Positions 46,279 through 55,079 of a stretch of DNA of 64,000 nucleotides are shown piece after piece. The stretch comes from Kamptonema formosum PCC 10802 (GTDB lineage: Bacteria > Cyanobacteriota > Cyanobacteriia > Cyanobacteriales > Oscillatoriaceae), in NCBI RefSeq assembly GCF_000332335.1, contig NZ_KB235948.1, positions 1,834,552-1,898,551 on the forward strand, written 5' to 3'. The notes under the pieces are model-generated. The model did no database searches. It saw only the letters and a program-made list of their open reading frames with translations, and was not told the origin of the DNA. Each line of letters begins with the position of its first letter. Position 1 is the stretch's first letter. The position numbers and the translations under genes were made by a program.

Positions 46279-48510
46279 ATGCCCCATCCGCTATACGTCG
46301 CTTTCATCTGGCACCAGCACCAGCCGCTCTACAAAAGCCGCACTGCGGGAGAGTACCGGCTGCCTTGGGTGCGGCTGCACGGTACGAAAGATTACTTAGA
46401 TCTCGTGCTGCTGCTCTTGCGCTATCCAAAGCTGCACCAAACGGTAAATCTGGTTCCCTCGCTGATCGTGCAGATCGAGGATTACGTCGCCGGCACGGCG
46501 TTTGACCCTTACCTGACAGCGGCGCTGACGCCAGCCGAAGAACTGACTAAGGAACAGAAGTATTTCATCATCGAGCATTTTTTTGACGCCAACCACCACA
46601 CCTTAATTGACCCCCACCCCCGCTACGCGCAGCTCTATGGCCAGCGGCAAGACAAAGGATGGCCCTGGTGCCTGGAAAATTGGAGCCTGCAAGATTACAG
46701 CGATTTGCTCGCTTGGCACAACCTGGCTTGGTTCGACCCCCTGTTTTGGGATGAGCCAGAAATTGCTAAATGGTTAGAGCAGGGGAAGGACTTTACTCTC
46801 ACTGACCGGCAGCAGATTTATGCCAAGCAGCAAGAAATTATGGGGCGCATTATACCACAACACCGGAAAATGCAAGATGCCGGCCAGTTGGAGGTGATAA
46901 CTTCTCCCTACACTCACCCGATTTTGCCGCTGCTGGCCGATACGGATGCCGGTCGGGTGGCAATTCCGGAGATGATTTTGCCGGAACAGCGCTTCCAGTG
47001 GGAGGAGGACATTCCCCGCCACTTGAGCAAAGCTTGGGATATGTACAAAGACCGATTTGGCCGGCAGCCGCGCGGTTTGTGGCCATCTGAGCAAGCGGTC
47101 AGCCCCGCAATTTTGCCCCACATTGCCGATCAAGGCTTCAAGTGGATCTGCTCGGATGAGGCCATCCTGGGCTGGACGCTGAAAACCTTTTTCCACCGGG
47201 ACGCTACGGGTAATGTCTGCGAACCGGAGGCGCTGTACCGGCCTTACCTGCTCCCAACTGAATACGGTGACTTGGCAATTGTGTTTCGCGATCACCGGCT
47301 GTCGGATTTGATTGGCTTTACCTACGGATCGATGAAGCCGGAACGGGCGGCGGCTGACCTGGTTGGCCACTTGGAGGCGATCTCCCGCTGCCTGAAACAG
47401 CGCCAGCCCGAAGGGGGCACAGCCCTGGAACAGCCCTGGCTGGTGACCATTGCCCTCGACGGCGAGAACTGCTGGGAGCACTACCTCGAAGACGGCAAAC
47501 CCTTCCTGGAAGCCCTCTATGAAACCCTCAGCGAGGATGACGGCATAAAACTTGTTACCGTTTCCGAGTTTATCGAGCAGTTCCCCCCGACAGAAACCCT
47601 GACCCCCAGCCAGCTGCACAGCGGTTCTTGGGTGGATGGCAGCCTGACAACCTGGATTGGCGACCCAGCTAAAAATCGGGCGTGGGATTTGCTGGCCCAA
47701 GCGCGACAAGTGCTGGCAAATCATCCGGAAGCGACAGAAAAAACCAATCCGGAAGCGTGGGAGGCGCTGTACGCAGCGGAGGGTTCTGACTGGTTCTGGT
47801 GGTTTGGGGAAGGTCACTCCTCCAACCAGGATGCCATGTTCGACCAGCTGTTCCGGGAGCACCTGATCGCTCTCTACCAAGCGCTGGGCGAGCCGGTGCC
47901 CGAACAGCTGTACCGTGGGGTGGAAGTTCACGAGGTGCGGGGAGATCGCCGCCCACAAAGTTTTATTCATCCGGTCATCGATGGCATGGGCGACGATCAG
48001 GACTGGGACAAGGCCGGTCGCATCGAAGTGGGCGGAGCGCGGGGGACGATGCACCGCAGTTCCGCTATCCAGCGCCTCTGGTACGGCGTAGATCACCTGA
48101 ATTTCTACCTGCGGCTGGATTTCAAGAGCGGTGCGCGACCGGGTAAGGACTGCCCGCCGGAACTGAATTTGCTGTGGTACTATGCAGACCGGCCCATGCA
48201 CAACAGCCCCGCACCCCTGAAGGAGGTTCCGGATGAAGCGCCACTGAACTATTGGTTCCGCAACCACCTGCAGGTAAACCTGCTGACGCACTCGTTTGTG
48301 TTTCAGGAGGCTGGCGAACACAGCACATGGCACGTCCGTGCCGGTCGCGCTCAAGTGGCGGTCAACAAGTGCTTGGAGGTGGCGATTCCCTGGGCGGATT
48401 TGCCGGTGGACCCTGACTGGTCGCTGCGGCTGATTTTGCTGCTCTCGGATGCCGGTCGTTTCTGTGATTATTTGCCGGAAAACGGTCTGATTCCGATTGA
48501 GGTGCCGTAA
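46279..48510 (+). CDS. GH57 alpha-amylase/amylopullulanase-like glycoside hydrolase
   Basis: A 743-residue cytoplasmic enzyme, without a signal peptide. The N-terminus YVAFIWHQHQPLY is the GH57 start. The catalytic nucleophile is Glu 271 in GLWPSEQAVSP and the acid/base is Asp 394 in TIALDGENCWE. Other family blocks are SPYTHPILPLLAD and ICSDEAILGW. The C-terminal third (about 560-743) is a separate domain of beta type. It probably acts on alpha-1,4/1,6 glucans such as glycogen; exact specificity cannot be told from sequence. It is transcribed away from the TnpB remnant. Confidence 0.92.
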   Translation: MPHPLYVAFIWHQHQPLYKSRTAGEYRLPWVRLHGTKDYLDLVLLLLRYPKLHQTVNLVPSLIVQIEDYVAGTAFDPYLTAALTPAEELTKEQKYFIIEHFFDANHHTLIDPHPRYAQLYGQRQDKGWPWCLENWSLQDYSDLLAWHNLAWFDPLFWDEPEIAKWLEQGKDFTLTDRQQIYAKQQEIMGRIIPQHRKMQDAGQLEVITSPYTHPILPLLADTDAGRVAIPEMILPEQRFQWEEDIPRHLSKAWDMYKDRFGRQPRGLWPSEQAVSPAILPHIADQGFKWICSDEAILGWTLKTFFHRDATGNVCEPEALYRPYLLPTEYGDLAIVFRDHRLSDLIGFTYGSMKPERAAADLVGHLEAISRCLKQRQPEGGTALEQPWLVTIALDGENCWEHYLEDGKPFLEALYETLSEDDGIKLVTVSEFIEQFPPTETLTPSQLHSGSWVDGSLTTWIGDPAKNRAWDLLAQARQVLANHPEATEKTNPEAWEALYAAEGSDWFWWFGEGHSSNQDAMFDQLFREHLIALYQALGEPVPEQLYRGVEVHEVRGDRRPQSFIHPVIDGMGDDQDWDKAGRIEVGGARGTMHRSSAIQRLWYGVDHLNFYLRLDFKSGARPGKDCPPELNLLWYYADRPMHNSPAPLKEVPDEAPLNYWFRNHLQVNLLTHSFVFQEAGEHSTWHVRAGRAQVAVNKCLEVAIPWADLPVDPDWSLRLILLLSDAGRFCDYLPENGLIPIEVP

Positions 48511-48805
48511 CGGAAACCTCACCCCCTAACCCCCTCTCCGAAGCGCGGAGAGGGGGAACAAGAGGAATCTTACTACCCCTCGTTCCCAGGCGGAGCCTGG
48601 GAACGCCGTGAAAGGAGGCTCTGCCTCCTTAAGTAGCAACTTGGGTTATATAAGAGAAAATGAGCGCATGTGAGTGAGGACTTTCTACCCAGTTGAGATA
48701 GACAGTATTTTAGACTCTGGCTGAAAAAGCTTTCCTGCCATTTTTTCAATCCAAAATCCAAAATCCAAAATCCAAAATTGGTATTAGCCCTCACTGCGAA
48801 CCGGC
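48511..48805. repeat. Repeat-containing gap between GH57 and lysS
   Basis: Holds CCCCCTCTCCGAAGCGCGGA/GAGAGGGGG (about 48525-48556), a CGTTCCCAGGCGGAGCCTGGGAACG palindrome (48580-48605), a GGAGGCTCTGCCTCC repeat, and four runs of CCAAAATCCAAAATCC near 48750. The same CGTTCCCAGG...CCTGGGAACG family is at 33795 and 56555. No gene supported; the two flanking genes converge here. Confidence 0.75.
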
Positions 48806-50362
48806 TTAAGCGTCTTTGACGGGACGCATGGTGGGGAAGAGGATGGCGTCGCGGATGCTGAGCGTGTCTGTCAGTAGCATCACGATCCGGTCCACTCCGA
48901 TTCCCATGCCGGCACAATTGGGCATTCCCAAGGATAAGGCTTGGATGAAGTCTTCATCCATTGGGTGCGCTTCGTCATCACCGGCTTTTTTCTGCGCCAG
49001 CTGCTCTTCAAACCGCTTGCGCTGCTCTTTCGGATCGTTCAATTCCGAGAAGCCATTGGCGCATTCTGTGCCGGCAATAAATAGCTCGAACCGCTCCACA
49101 AAACCGGGCTTGCTGCGGTGTCCTTTGGCGAGGGGGCTGACTTCGACGGGGAAGTCGATAATGAAAGTTGGCTGAATCAGGGTTGGCGCTACCTGCTTGT
49201 CAAAGACGGTGTAGAGGACGTAACCCAAACTCTGCTTTTCCAGATTGGAGAGGTGCGCTCCGAGCTTTTCGGCGGCGGCGATGGCGTCTGGCAATTGCAA
49301 GCTGTCAAAATCCAAGCCGGTTTTATCTTTGACGGCTCCCACCATTGTTTGGACTTGCCAGTGCTTCCCGGTGAACGTGGGATAGCTGCCGGTGTGGTCG
49401 TACTGGCGCTCTAAATTGATAATTTGCCCCTGATATCCTATCTGCTTGCGGTCGCCAAAAACAGCAGCGCCTGCGTTGCAGATCACCTCTTCTACGACAG
49501 CCAGGATGTCGAAGTAGTCGGCGTAGGCTTGGTAAACTTCCAGGGAGGTGAATTCAGGGTTGTGGGTGCTGTCAATGCCTTCGTTTCTGAAGACTCGCCC
49601 CAGTTCAAAGACGCGCTCGAAACCGCCGCAAATTGCCCGCTTCAGGAAGAGTTCTGGAGCGATGCGCAGGTACAAATCTACGTCGAGGGCGTTGTGGTGG
49701 GTGATGAAAGGTCTGGCGGCGGCTCCGCCATAAATGGCTTGCAGGGTGGGGGTTTCTATTTCATAAAAGCCGGCGCTCCACAGGTAAGTGCGGATGCTTT
49801 GCAGGATGCGGCTGCGCAAGACAAATCGCTGCAAGGATTCTGGATTGCCGGCCATGTCCATTTCCCGGTGCCGGCGGCAGGTTTCCGGGTCATTAACTCC
49901 GTAATAGGCGTCGGGAAATTGGATGGTGGCTTTTGAGAGGACTTGCAATTCCCGCACCTGGATGGAGAGCTCTCCGCGCTGGGTGCGACAGGCTATTCCT
50001 TCTGCGCCGACAAAATCGCCGATGTCGAGGAGTTTTTTAATCTGGTCGAAGGACAAGCCGGTTTCGCCGGTGACTAGACTTTTCTCGATTTTGAGCTGAA
50101 TTTTGCCGTCGGCGTCTTTGAGGTCAATAAAGCAAATTTTTCCGCTGTCGCGCTTGGAGGTAATGCGACCGCAAAGGCGGAGAGACTGTTCTTCTGGGTC
50201 TGTCTGTCCGTTTTGGAGTTCTTTCCCGGGTTGGGCAAATATGTCGTGCACCTGCTGTGTGGTGTGCGACCGCTGGTAAGACGGGCTGGGATAGGGCTCT
50301 ATGCCTATCCCCCGCAGTTCATCTACTTTCTGCGACCGTACTTCTGTTTCGCTGCGTGTCAT
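48806..50362 (-). CDS. lysS: Lysyl-tRNA synthetase, class II
   Basis: Charges tRNA-Lys. The N-terminal OB-fold (LRLCGRITSKRDSGKICFIDLKD) precedes the class II core. Motif 1 is FYEIETPTLQAIYGGAAARPFITHHNALD, motif 2 is VFELGRVFRNEGIDSTHNPEFTSLE, and motif 3 is GMGIGVDRIVMLLTDTLSIRDAILFP. Length is 518 residues. Expressed alone; the cognate tRNA-Lys(CTT) gene is elsewhere in the window. Confidence 0.97.
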   Translation of the reverse strand: MTRSETEVRSQKVDELRGIGIEPYPSPSYQRSHTTQQVHDIFAQPGKELQNGQTDPEEQSLRLCGRITSKRDSGKICFIDLKDADGKIQLKIEKSLVTGETGLSFDQIKKLLDIGDFVGAEGIACRTQRGELSIQVRELQVLSKATIQFPDAYYGVNDPETCRRHREMDMAGNPESLQRFVLRSRILQSIRTYLWSAGFYEIETPTLQAIYGGAAARPFITHHNALDVDLYLRIAPELFLKRAICGGFERVFELGRVFRNEGIDSTHNPEFTSLEVYQAYADYFDILAVVEEVICNAGAAVFGDRKQIGYQGQIINLERQYDHTGSYPTFTGKHWQVQTMVGAVKDKTGLDFDSLQLPDAIAAAEKLGAHLSNLEKQSLGYVLYTVFDKQVAPTLIQPTFIIDFPVEVSPLAKGHRSKPGFVERFELFIAGTECANGFSELNDPKEQRKRFEEQLAQKKAGDDEAHPMDEDFIQALSLGMPNCAGMGIGVDRIVMLLTDTLSIRDAILFPTMRPVKDA

Positions 50363-50511
50363 CCGCTGTTATCCTTTGTTAGGGCAAGCTCGTTATTATA
50401 GCATACAGGTGGCGGAGTTGTGCCATCCTGAGGACAGGCGGGAGGCCTGTCCTACGTCTGGCAGGACGCCTGTCCTAGGTCTTCCCCTGCGCCGGCGCTT
50501 TCCCTGCGCCC

Positions 50512-50552
50512 ATCAAGAAACCGGGTTTCTTTTAGAAACCCGGTTTCTGGCG
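50512..50552. repeat. Palindromic AGAAACCCGGTTTCT repeat
   Basis: AAGAAACCGGGTTTCTTTTA and GAAACCCGGTTTCTGG form the palindrome of the family also at 2784, 19587 and 56670. The gap 50363-50682 otherwise holds GGCGGGAGGCCTGTCC palindromes and no supported gene. Confidence 0.7.
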
Positions 50553-50682
50553 GTTGTTTTGCGCAGCAAACCTGTTAGGATTAATTATGTCTGCCAGCTT
50601 ACTTACAGGGTTTCATAGCTGGCGCTACGCTGTGACTAGATGGCAGAAAGCCGGTTGGTTTGAGAAAGGGAGTTTGCCAACT

Positions 50683-51090
50683 TTAGGGAGATTGAGGACA
50701 GCGAATCTCGCCTTCTCTAATATAAATGACGGCCTGACAACGGGTGAGAAAGTCCATTCCCACCAGACCATCTGCAAAAGTGGTTGCCGGCAAAGTGTAG
50801 GCGAGCATGGGGAAATTGTCCACATGATGACCCAAACAGCTGAACCAAGGGACAGCCACCACCGGCGCTGCAACAGTGCCACCCCCTGTGAGGGTTGTGA
50901 GCCGGCGCAGAGGATTTTGCAGGTCGCAACCCAGAGCCTCTAGAACGCTGACCCGCAATAGAGTATAGGAGGAGCCTGTATCTACCAGCAACCTAACTTC
51001 CCTAACACTGCCATCTCTTCCACCGGCGGCGGCTTGTACCAGCAGTAAGTTTCCGTAGCGCGAACACCGATAAATTCTTTGTGCACTCAC
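50683..51090 (-). CDS. Retropepsin-like aspartic protease
   Basis: A 135-residue protein. The core LLVDTGSSYTLLRVSVLEALG carries the DTGSS active-site motif of one-domain aspartic proteases, and a later hydrophobic block (LVGMDFLTRCQAVIYI) matches the second psi-loop. Such proteins dimerise to build the active site. The substrate is unknown. Its ATG overlaps the upstream gene's stop by 4 bp, so both are co-translated. Confidence 0.8.
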   Translation of the reverse strand: MSAQRIYRCSRYGNLLLVQAAAGGRDGSVREVRLLVDTGSSYTLLRVSVLEALGCDLQNPLRRLTTLTGGGTVAAPVVAVPWFSCLGHHVDNFPMLAYTLPATTFADGLVGMDFLTRCQAVIYIREGEIRCPQSP

Positions 51091-51569
51091 AGCATCACCG
51101 CGTAATCTTCAGGAATAGGGCCAGTATATTCGATGGCGATTGACTTGATGTGTTTAAACCTCATCAGTGCTTTGTCTATTTCATCTCGGTCGGCTGAGTG
51201 AGCTAAGACTTCGCCCCGATACACATTCCACTCGAAGTCGGTTTCGGTGTCAGCAATCAGCACCCACTGGCGCGGGTAGCGGCTGCGGATTTCTTCAATC
51301 GTCAAAATTTCGCCGGTCGGCTGGTAGCCGGGGTTGTTGCTGTACCGGACAGGTTTGCTATCTTGACTTTCGAGTTGGGAGGATTCCTCTGATTTTTTCT
51401 CTGCCGCTAGAATGTGGGGGTGGGGAGTTGCCGGCTGGCTCTCACCGGCTGGCTGAGTGAGGCGCTGTTCGCGGAATTGGAGAAAGGCGATAAAATCAGC
51501 GACTTGTTTGAGCTGTTCTTCGCTGAGTCGGTCTAGTTCCTGTCCGAGGTGTTCTTTGATGCCGGTCAT
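51087..51569 (-). CDS. Small hypothetical protein coupled to the retropepsin
   Basis: A 160-residue protein. The N-terminus EHLGQELDRLSEEQLKQVADFIAFLQFREQ resembles the short DUF2281-like helical element often found in antitoxin-like proteins. The middle is polar and Pro/Ser-rich and the second half is a separate segment (EIRSRYPRQWVLIADTETDFEWNVYRGEVLAHSADRDEI). The last part, FKHIKSIAIEYTGPIPEDYAVML, is conserved-looking. The stop overlaps the protease start. I cannot assign a function; partner or substrate of the protease is possible. Confidence 0.6.
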   Translation of the reverse strand: MTGIKEHLGQELDRLSEEQLKQVADFIAFLQFREQRLTQPAGESQPATPHPHILAAEKKSEESSQLESQDSKPVRYSNNPGYQPTGEILTIEEIRSRYPRQWVLIADTETDFEWNVYRGEVLAHSADRDEIDKALMRFKHIKSIAIEYTGPIPEDYAVML

Positions 51570-51864
51570 TTTAATTTCTCCTGAGTCAGGATGGAGCGCG
51601 AATCTCTGGATTAATTATAGCGTTTCGTAATGCCGGTTGTGAGCAGGGTTAGGCGCACTGGCAAGCGGCTGTGCGCCGCCCTAAAAGCTGCTGGGTGTAC
51701 CCCAGGGGATTGGGCTAAAGCCCAACTACAAACCTTCAATCTAGCAGGTGCCAGATTTGCGCCGGCGGCACGAAGCCTATACCAGCCAGCTAGCACCGGC
51801 TGCCGGTTAGAAAGCTTTGGCTCCTTCTAATTGGCAATAAGTGCCAGATTTTACTGTTGCCAAA

Positions 51865-52442
51865 GCCCGCCTTCGCGGGCTTTGTTTGTATAGCGGCAGG
51901 TTGAAACCTGCCGGCTCTCCGAATGCCCGCTAGGTAGCAAGACATAATTAAGCATAACATTGGGGAGGCTAGAAACCAGATTTCTCAAAGAGTCGCCCCT
52001 AGCCCGCGAAGGCGGGCTTTCTCTGTATAGCGGCAGGTTGAAACCTGCCGGCTCTCCGAAAGCCGGCTAGGGATATAGACATAATTAAGCATAACATTGC
52101 GGAAGCTATAAACCAGGTTTCTCAAAGAGTCGCCCCTAGCCCGCGAAGGCGGGCTTTGTTTGTATAGCGGCAGGTTTAAACCTGCCGGCTCTCCGAATGC
52201 AGGCATTCGTAGCTAGACCTAATCAAGCATAACATTGGGGAGGCTAGAAACCAGCTTTTTCAAAGAGTCGCCCCTAGCCCGCGAAGGCGGGCTTTGTTTG
52301 TATAGCGGCAGGTTTAAACCTGCCGGCTCTCCGACTGCCGGCTCTCCAAAAACCGGCTCTCCGACTGCCGGCTCTCCAAAAACCGGCTCTCCAAAAACCG
52401 GCTCTCCGAAAACCGGCTCTCCGAATGCCGGCTCTCCTGCTA
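51865..52442. repeat. 137-bp tandem repeat (four units) ending in a 15-bp repeat (eight units)
   Basis: Units start at 51865, 52002, 52139 and 52277 with GCCCGC...GCGGGC, GTATAGCGGCAGGTT and CCTGCCGGCTCTCCGA, and include CAAAGAGTCGCCCC. From 52323 to 52442 the end of the last unit is amplified as eight 15-bp units on CCGGCTCTCC with ends GAAAA or GACTG. The array abuts the rtcA stop. Nothing in 51570-51864 looks coding apart from a GGGCTAAAGCCC hairpin at 51711. Confidence 0.9.
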
Positions 52443-52443
52443 G

Positions 52444-53472
52444 CTATCCTGCCGGCGCAACCGCCACCACCTTCTCAGCTTCATCTATCGCTATGCCAGC
52501 CACGCCAAACTGCTCAATAACCCAAGCATTCGTTGTCAAGTGAGTGCTAATTTCCGCCACGCGGTACTGACTCCGCTCCGACGACGCCAAAGCAGCCGGC
52601 AGCAGCAACTGATCTGCCAAGTGAACATCGGCAGGCGCACCGTTTTTATGGAACTCAAAAAATTCCTCAACCGCCATTTCCGCCACTTTTTCCGCCGGCA
52701 CCCCCAAACGCCCCAAACTGCTGAACCCAGCCAAACTATTCTCATACGATGCCGTCAGGAAAATCCCCGCCCCCGGCGCGACACCTCGCTCCCGCACCGG
52801 CTGCACCGTGGCTCTAATATTCGCCTCGCGCAATAAATTCTCAGCGCGGTGAGCCATCCGGTTAGGAATGTGCGAAGGCAATTCCGTCACCGCCGCCAAA
52901 CCCCGCACCTTTTGCAGCGCGCCGCGCTCCAGAAGGTTCAGCCCGCTAATGGTGCTGCTGCCGGTGACGCGCAGTTCCACCTCTCCCCCACCTTTGGGAT
53001 ACCACCCCCAAGCGCGGAGGCGCACCTGTGCCCGCACCCCCATCCGGGCAATCGTGGGCAGAAATACCTGTTCGATGTAGGTCACTGGGGGGCTGAAGGC
53101 AACGTGGGTTCCGCCGCGCAGCGTCACCACCGAATCGCCAGAGGCTTTCGCCAGGGGAAGCAAAACCGTCTGCAAAACCAAACTGACAGCGCCGGCTGTC
53201 CCCACCTCGAAAGTGTACTGTCCCGCCTGGGGGGGAGCGCCGGGAATAAACTCCAGAAAAGTTGATTCCAGCTTGTCCCCCCACACCGAAGCTTGACAGA
53301 CAGACGCAAGAGCCCGCACGCCGGTGAGGTGTTGCGCAGCCAGTCCGGGTTTGGAGCGACCGGCACGGATGGCGATAATGCGGATGGGGGTGCCGGTGAT
53401 GGCGGCGAGACTGAGCGAAGTGCGCAGCACCTGTCCGCCGCCTTCGCCATAGGAACCGTCGATAACAATCAT
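52444..53472 (-). CDS. rtcA: RNA 3'-terminal phosphate cyclase
   Basis: Converts RNA 3'-phosphate ends to 2',3'-cyclic phosphates using ATP. The start MIVIDGSYGEGGGQVLRTSLSLAAITGTPIRI is the family hallmark. Further conserved text is SRPGLAAQH-type (RSKPGLAAQHLTGVRAL), GWYPKGGGEVELRV and the C-terminal LADQLLLPAALA. Length of 342 residues fits. RtcB was not found nearby. Confidence 0.95.
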   Translation of the reverse strand: MIVIDGSYGEGGGQVLRTSLSLAAITGTPIRIIAIRAGRSKPGLAAQHLTGVRALASVCQASVWGDKLESTFLEFIPGAPPQAGQYTFEVGTAGAVSLVLQTVLLPLAKASGDSVVTLRGGTHVAFSPPVTYIEQVFLPTIARMGVRAQVRLRAWGWYPKGGGEVELRVTGSSTISGLNLLERGALQKVRGLAAVTELPSHIPNRMAHRAENLLREANIRATVQPVRERGVAPGAGIFLTASYENSLAGFSSLGRLGVPAEKVAEMAVEEFFEFHKNGAPADVHLADQLLLPAALASSERSQYRVAEISTHLTTNAWVIEQFGVAGIAIDEAEKVVAVAPAG

Positions 53473-54111
53473 AAGGAATTTTGATTAGAGATGGGAAACC
53501 TACTGAATTCAGGGCAGTCACGGGGGGCATCAACCCAGACCGTTTCTGGAGCGAGCCGGAGAGCGGGCCGTAAATGTTACGTCTGATTGATTTACTTTTA
53601 AAATAAACCGCCAAGACGCCAAAAACGCCAAGAAGGAAGAGGACATAGGAAGAGGAGAGAAAAATTAATAGGGGCAATTGACCGGAAATGATAGAACTGT
53701 GAGCTGTCACCCCACACCCGAAGTGCGGGGTTTTGGCCGTGCCGGTTTTAACCGCCCAGTTCAGCTGTAGGGGTGGCCCCCCGTGGCATCGGTGTCAACT
53801 TAAGCTCCTGGCGATTGAAATCGCGGCACTACAACCAAGTCCGCCTCCCTTGGACTTAAGAGAAGAGCTAGAATCTTAAAACCCTTGCCTTGCGGGTTTT
53901 GTCTGTATAGCTGCGGTTTCAACCGCCCAGAGACTACGGGACACAGCTTAAGTTGACACTAATGCCCCCCGTGGCCGCCCCCCTGACACCAATGCTGCGC
54001 CGCGCTGCCACGGAGGGCTGCACCGCTGCCACAAAAAGGCAAAAAAGCGCTTTGACCCTTCACCCGTATGATGGAGGAAGGACGAAAGAAGCGAGATTTG
54101 TACTGAGGAAC
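53473..54111. other. Gap with dispersed hairpins, no supported gene
   Basis: Contains GCGATTGAAATCGC text at about 53812, CAAGTCCGCC/GGACTT at about 53835, and AACCCTTGCCTTGCGGGTTTTGTC with the GTATAGCTGCGGTTTCAACCGCC hairpin (about 53880-53930), kin to the repeat at 1-90. CCAAGACGCCAAAAACGCCAAG lies at 53611. ORFs here on either strand are short and overlap these repeats. No promoter boxes are clear. Confidence 0.6.
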
Positions 54112-54996
54112 ATGGGCGCGATTTGGGAAATTGACTTTTACAGCCGTCCAATTTTGGACGAGCAAGAGAAAAAACGTTGGGAACTGTTGATATGCGAGAG
54201 TCCTTTGGAAACGCGCCGGAGTAATGAATCGCTGTTTCGGTTTAGCAAATTTTGTGCGGCGAATGAGGTGAATTCAATCTGGCTGGGCAATGCCATAAAA
54301 GAAGCGACCGCCTCCGCACCGGCACCGCCGACAAAAATTCGCTTCTTCCGCAGGCAGATGACAAATATGATAACCAAAGCGTGCAACGACTTGGGGATTG
54401 CAGCTAGCCCGAGCCGGCGCACAGTCACCCTGCACCGGTGGTTGCAAGAGCGGATGCAGGACTTCTACCCAAACCAGCCAGGATATCAGGCAACTGCTGC
54501 GGCGTCAGCCTCAGTGCGCTACGAGACGCAGAAACCCCTGCCCCTGCCCGACGCCTTGCTGGGCGACCGCTGGGCGTTCGTGACCTTGGAAGCCGGTGCC
54601 TTTGACGAAATGCACGAATGGGACATAAGTTTTGGCGAGGGGTTCCCGCTGTGTTCAACCTCGGCAAGCGCCTCCCCCATCACGCCAGAGACGGCCATTC
54701 CGGGCTTCATCGTTTTTTCAAACCGCGCCCTAGCGCTGGCCGGCTGGATGTCTGGGCTGGAACTGGCATTCCTCAAGGTTGATGGCAACCCGCCGGGAAA
54801 ATTGATCCTGGAAACCGGAGCCAGTGAGAGCTGGATTCTGGCCAATCTGCCAGACCGGCAAACTCAAGAGGAAGCTTTGAAATTTGAGCGAGGCAAGCAA
54901 AACGCCGAAACCTTGCATTTTATAGCAGTTCAGTCCAGTCCGCAATCAGAAAGCTTTGCCGGCTTTTGGCTGCTGCAGGAACTCAATCTGCCGTAA
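54112..54996 (+). CDS. Tab2/Atab2-family RNA-binding protein
   Basis: A 294-residue protein from the ATG of MGAIWEIDFYSRPILDEQEKKRWELLICES, the hallmark start of the Tab2 family. Conserved later blocks are PDALLGDRWAFVTLEAGAF and the WASAL/WISGLELAFLKV-like LAGWMSGLELAF. In Chlamydomonas and Arabidopsis the family controls psaB translation and photosystem accumulation. A similar role in thylakoid protein synthesis is inferred. Reading upstream to 53953 is open but unlike the family. Confidence 0.88.
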   Translation: MGAIWEIDFYSRPILDEQEKKRWELLICESPLETRRSNESLFRFSKFCAANEVNSIWLGNAIKEATASAPAPPTKIRFFRRQMTNMITKACNDLGIAASPSRRTVTLHRWLQERMQDFYPNQPGYQATAAASASVRYETQKPLPLPDALLGDRWAFVTLEAGAFDEMHEWDISFGEGFPLCSTSASASPITPETAIPGFIVFSNRALALAGWMSGLELAFLKVDGNPPGKLILETGASESWILANLPDRQTQEEALKFERGKQNAETLHFIAVQSSPQSESFAGFWLLQELNLP

Positions 54997-55079
54997 AGTA
55001 AATGCAGAACAATTAGCTGTTAGCTGTTAGCAATTAACTAATGGCTAATCGCGAGCCAGCTAATCGCGAGCAAGGTATC

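Noticed and set aside
46774-48522. 582-codon ORF on the minus strand opposite the GH57 gene.
   Set aside because: The GH57 frame carries full catalytic motifs; the opposite frame has typical shadow composition.
48806-50362. Functional link of lysS with tRNA-Lys in the window.
   Set aside because: They lie 35 kb apart on opposite strands with unrelated genes between; co-regulation is not supported.
53953-54111. N-terminal extension of the Tab2 ORF.
   Set aside because: The 53 residues are compositionally odd and unlike the family, which starts at the ATG 54112.
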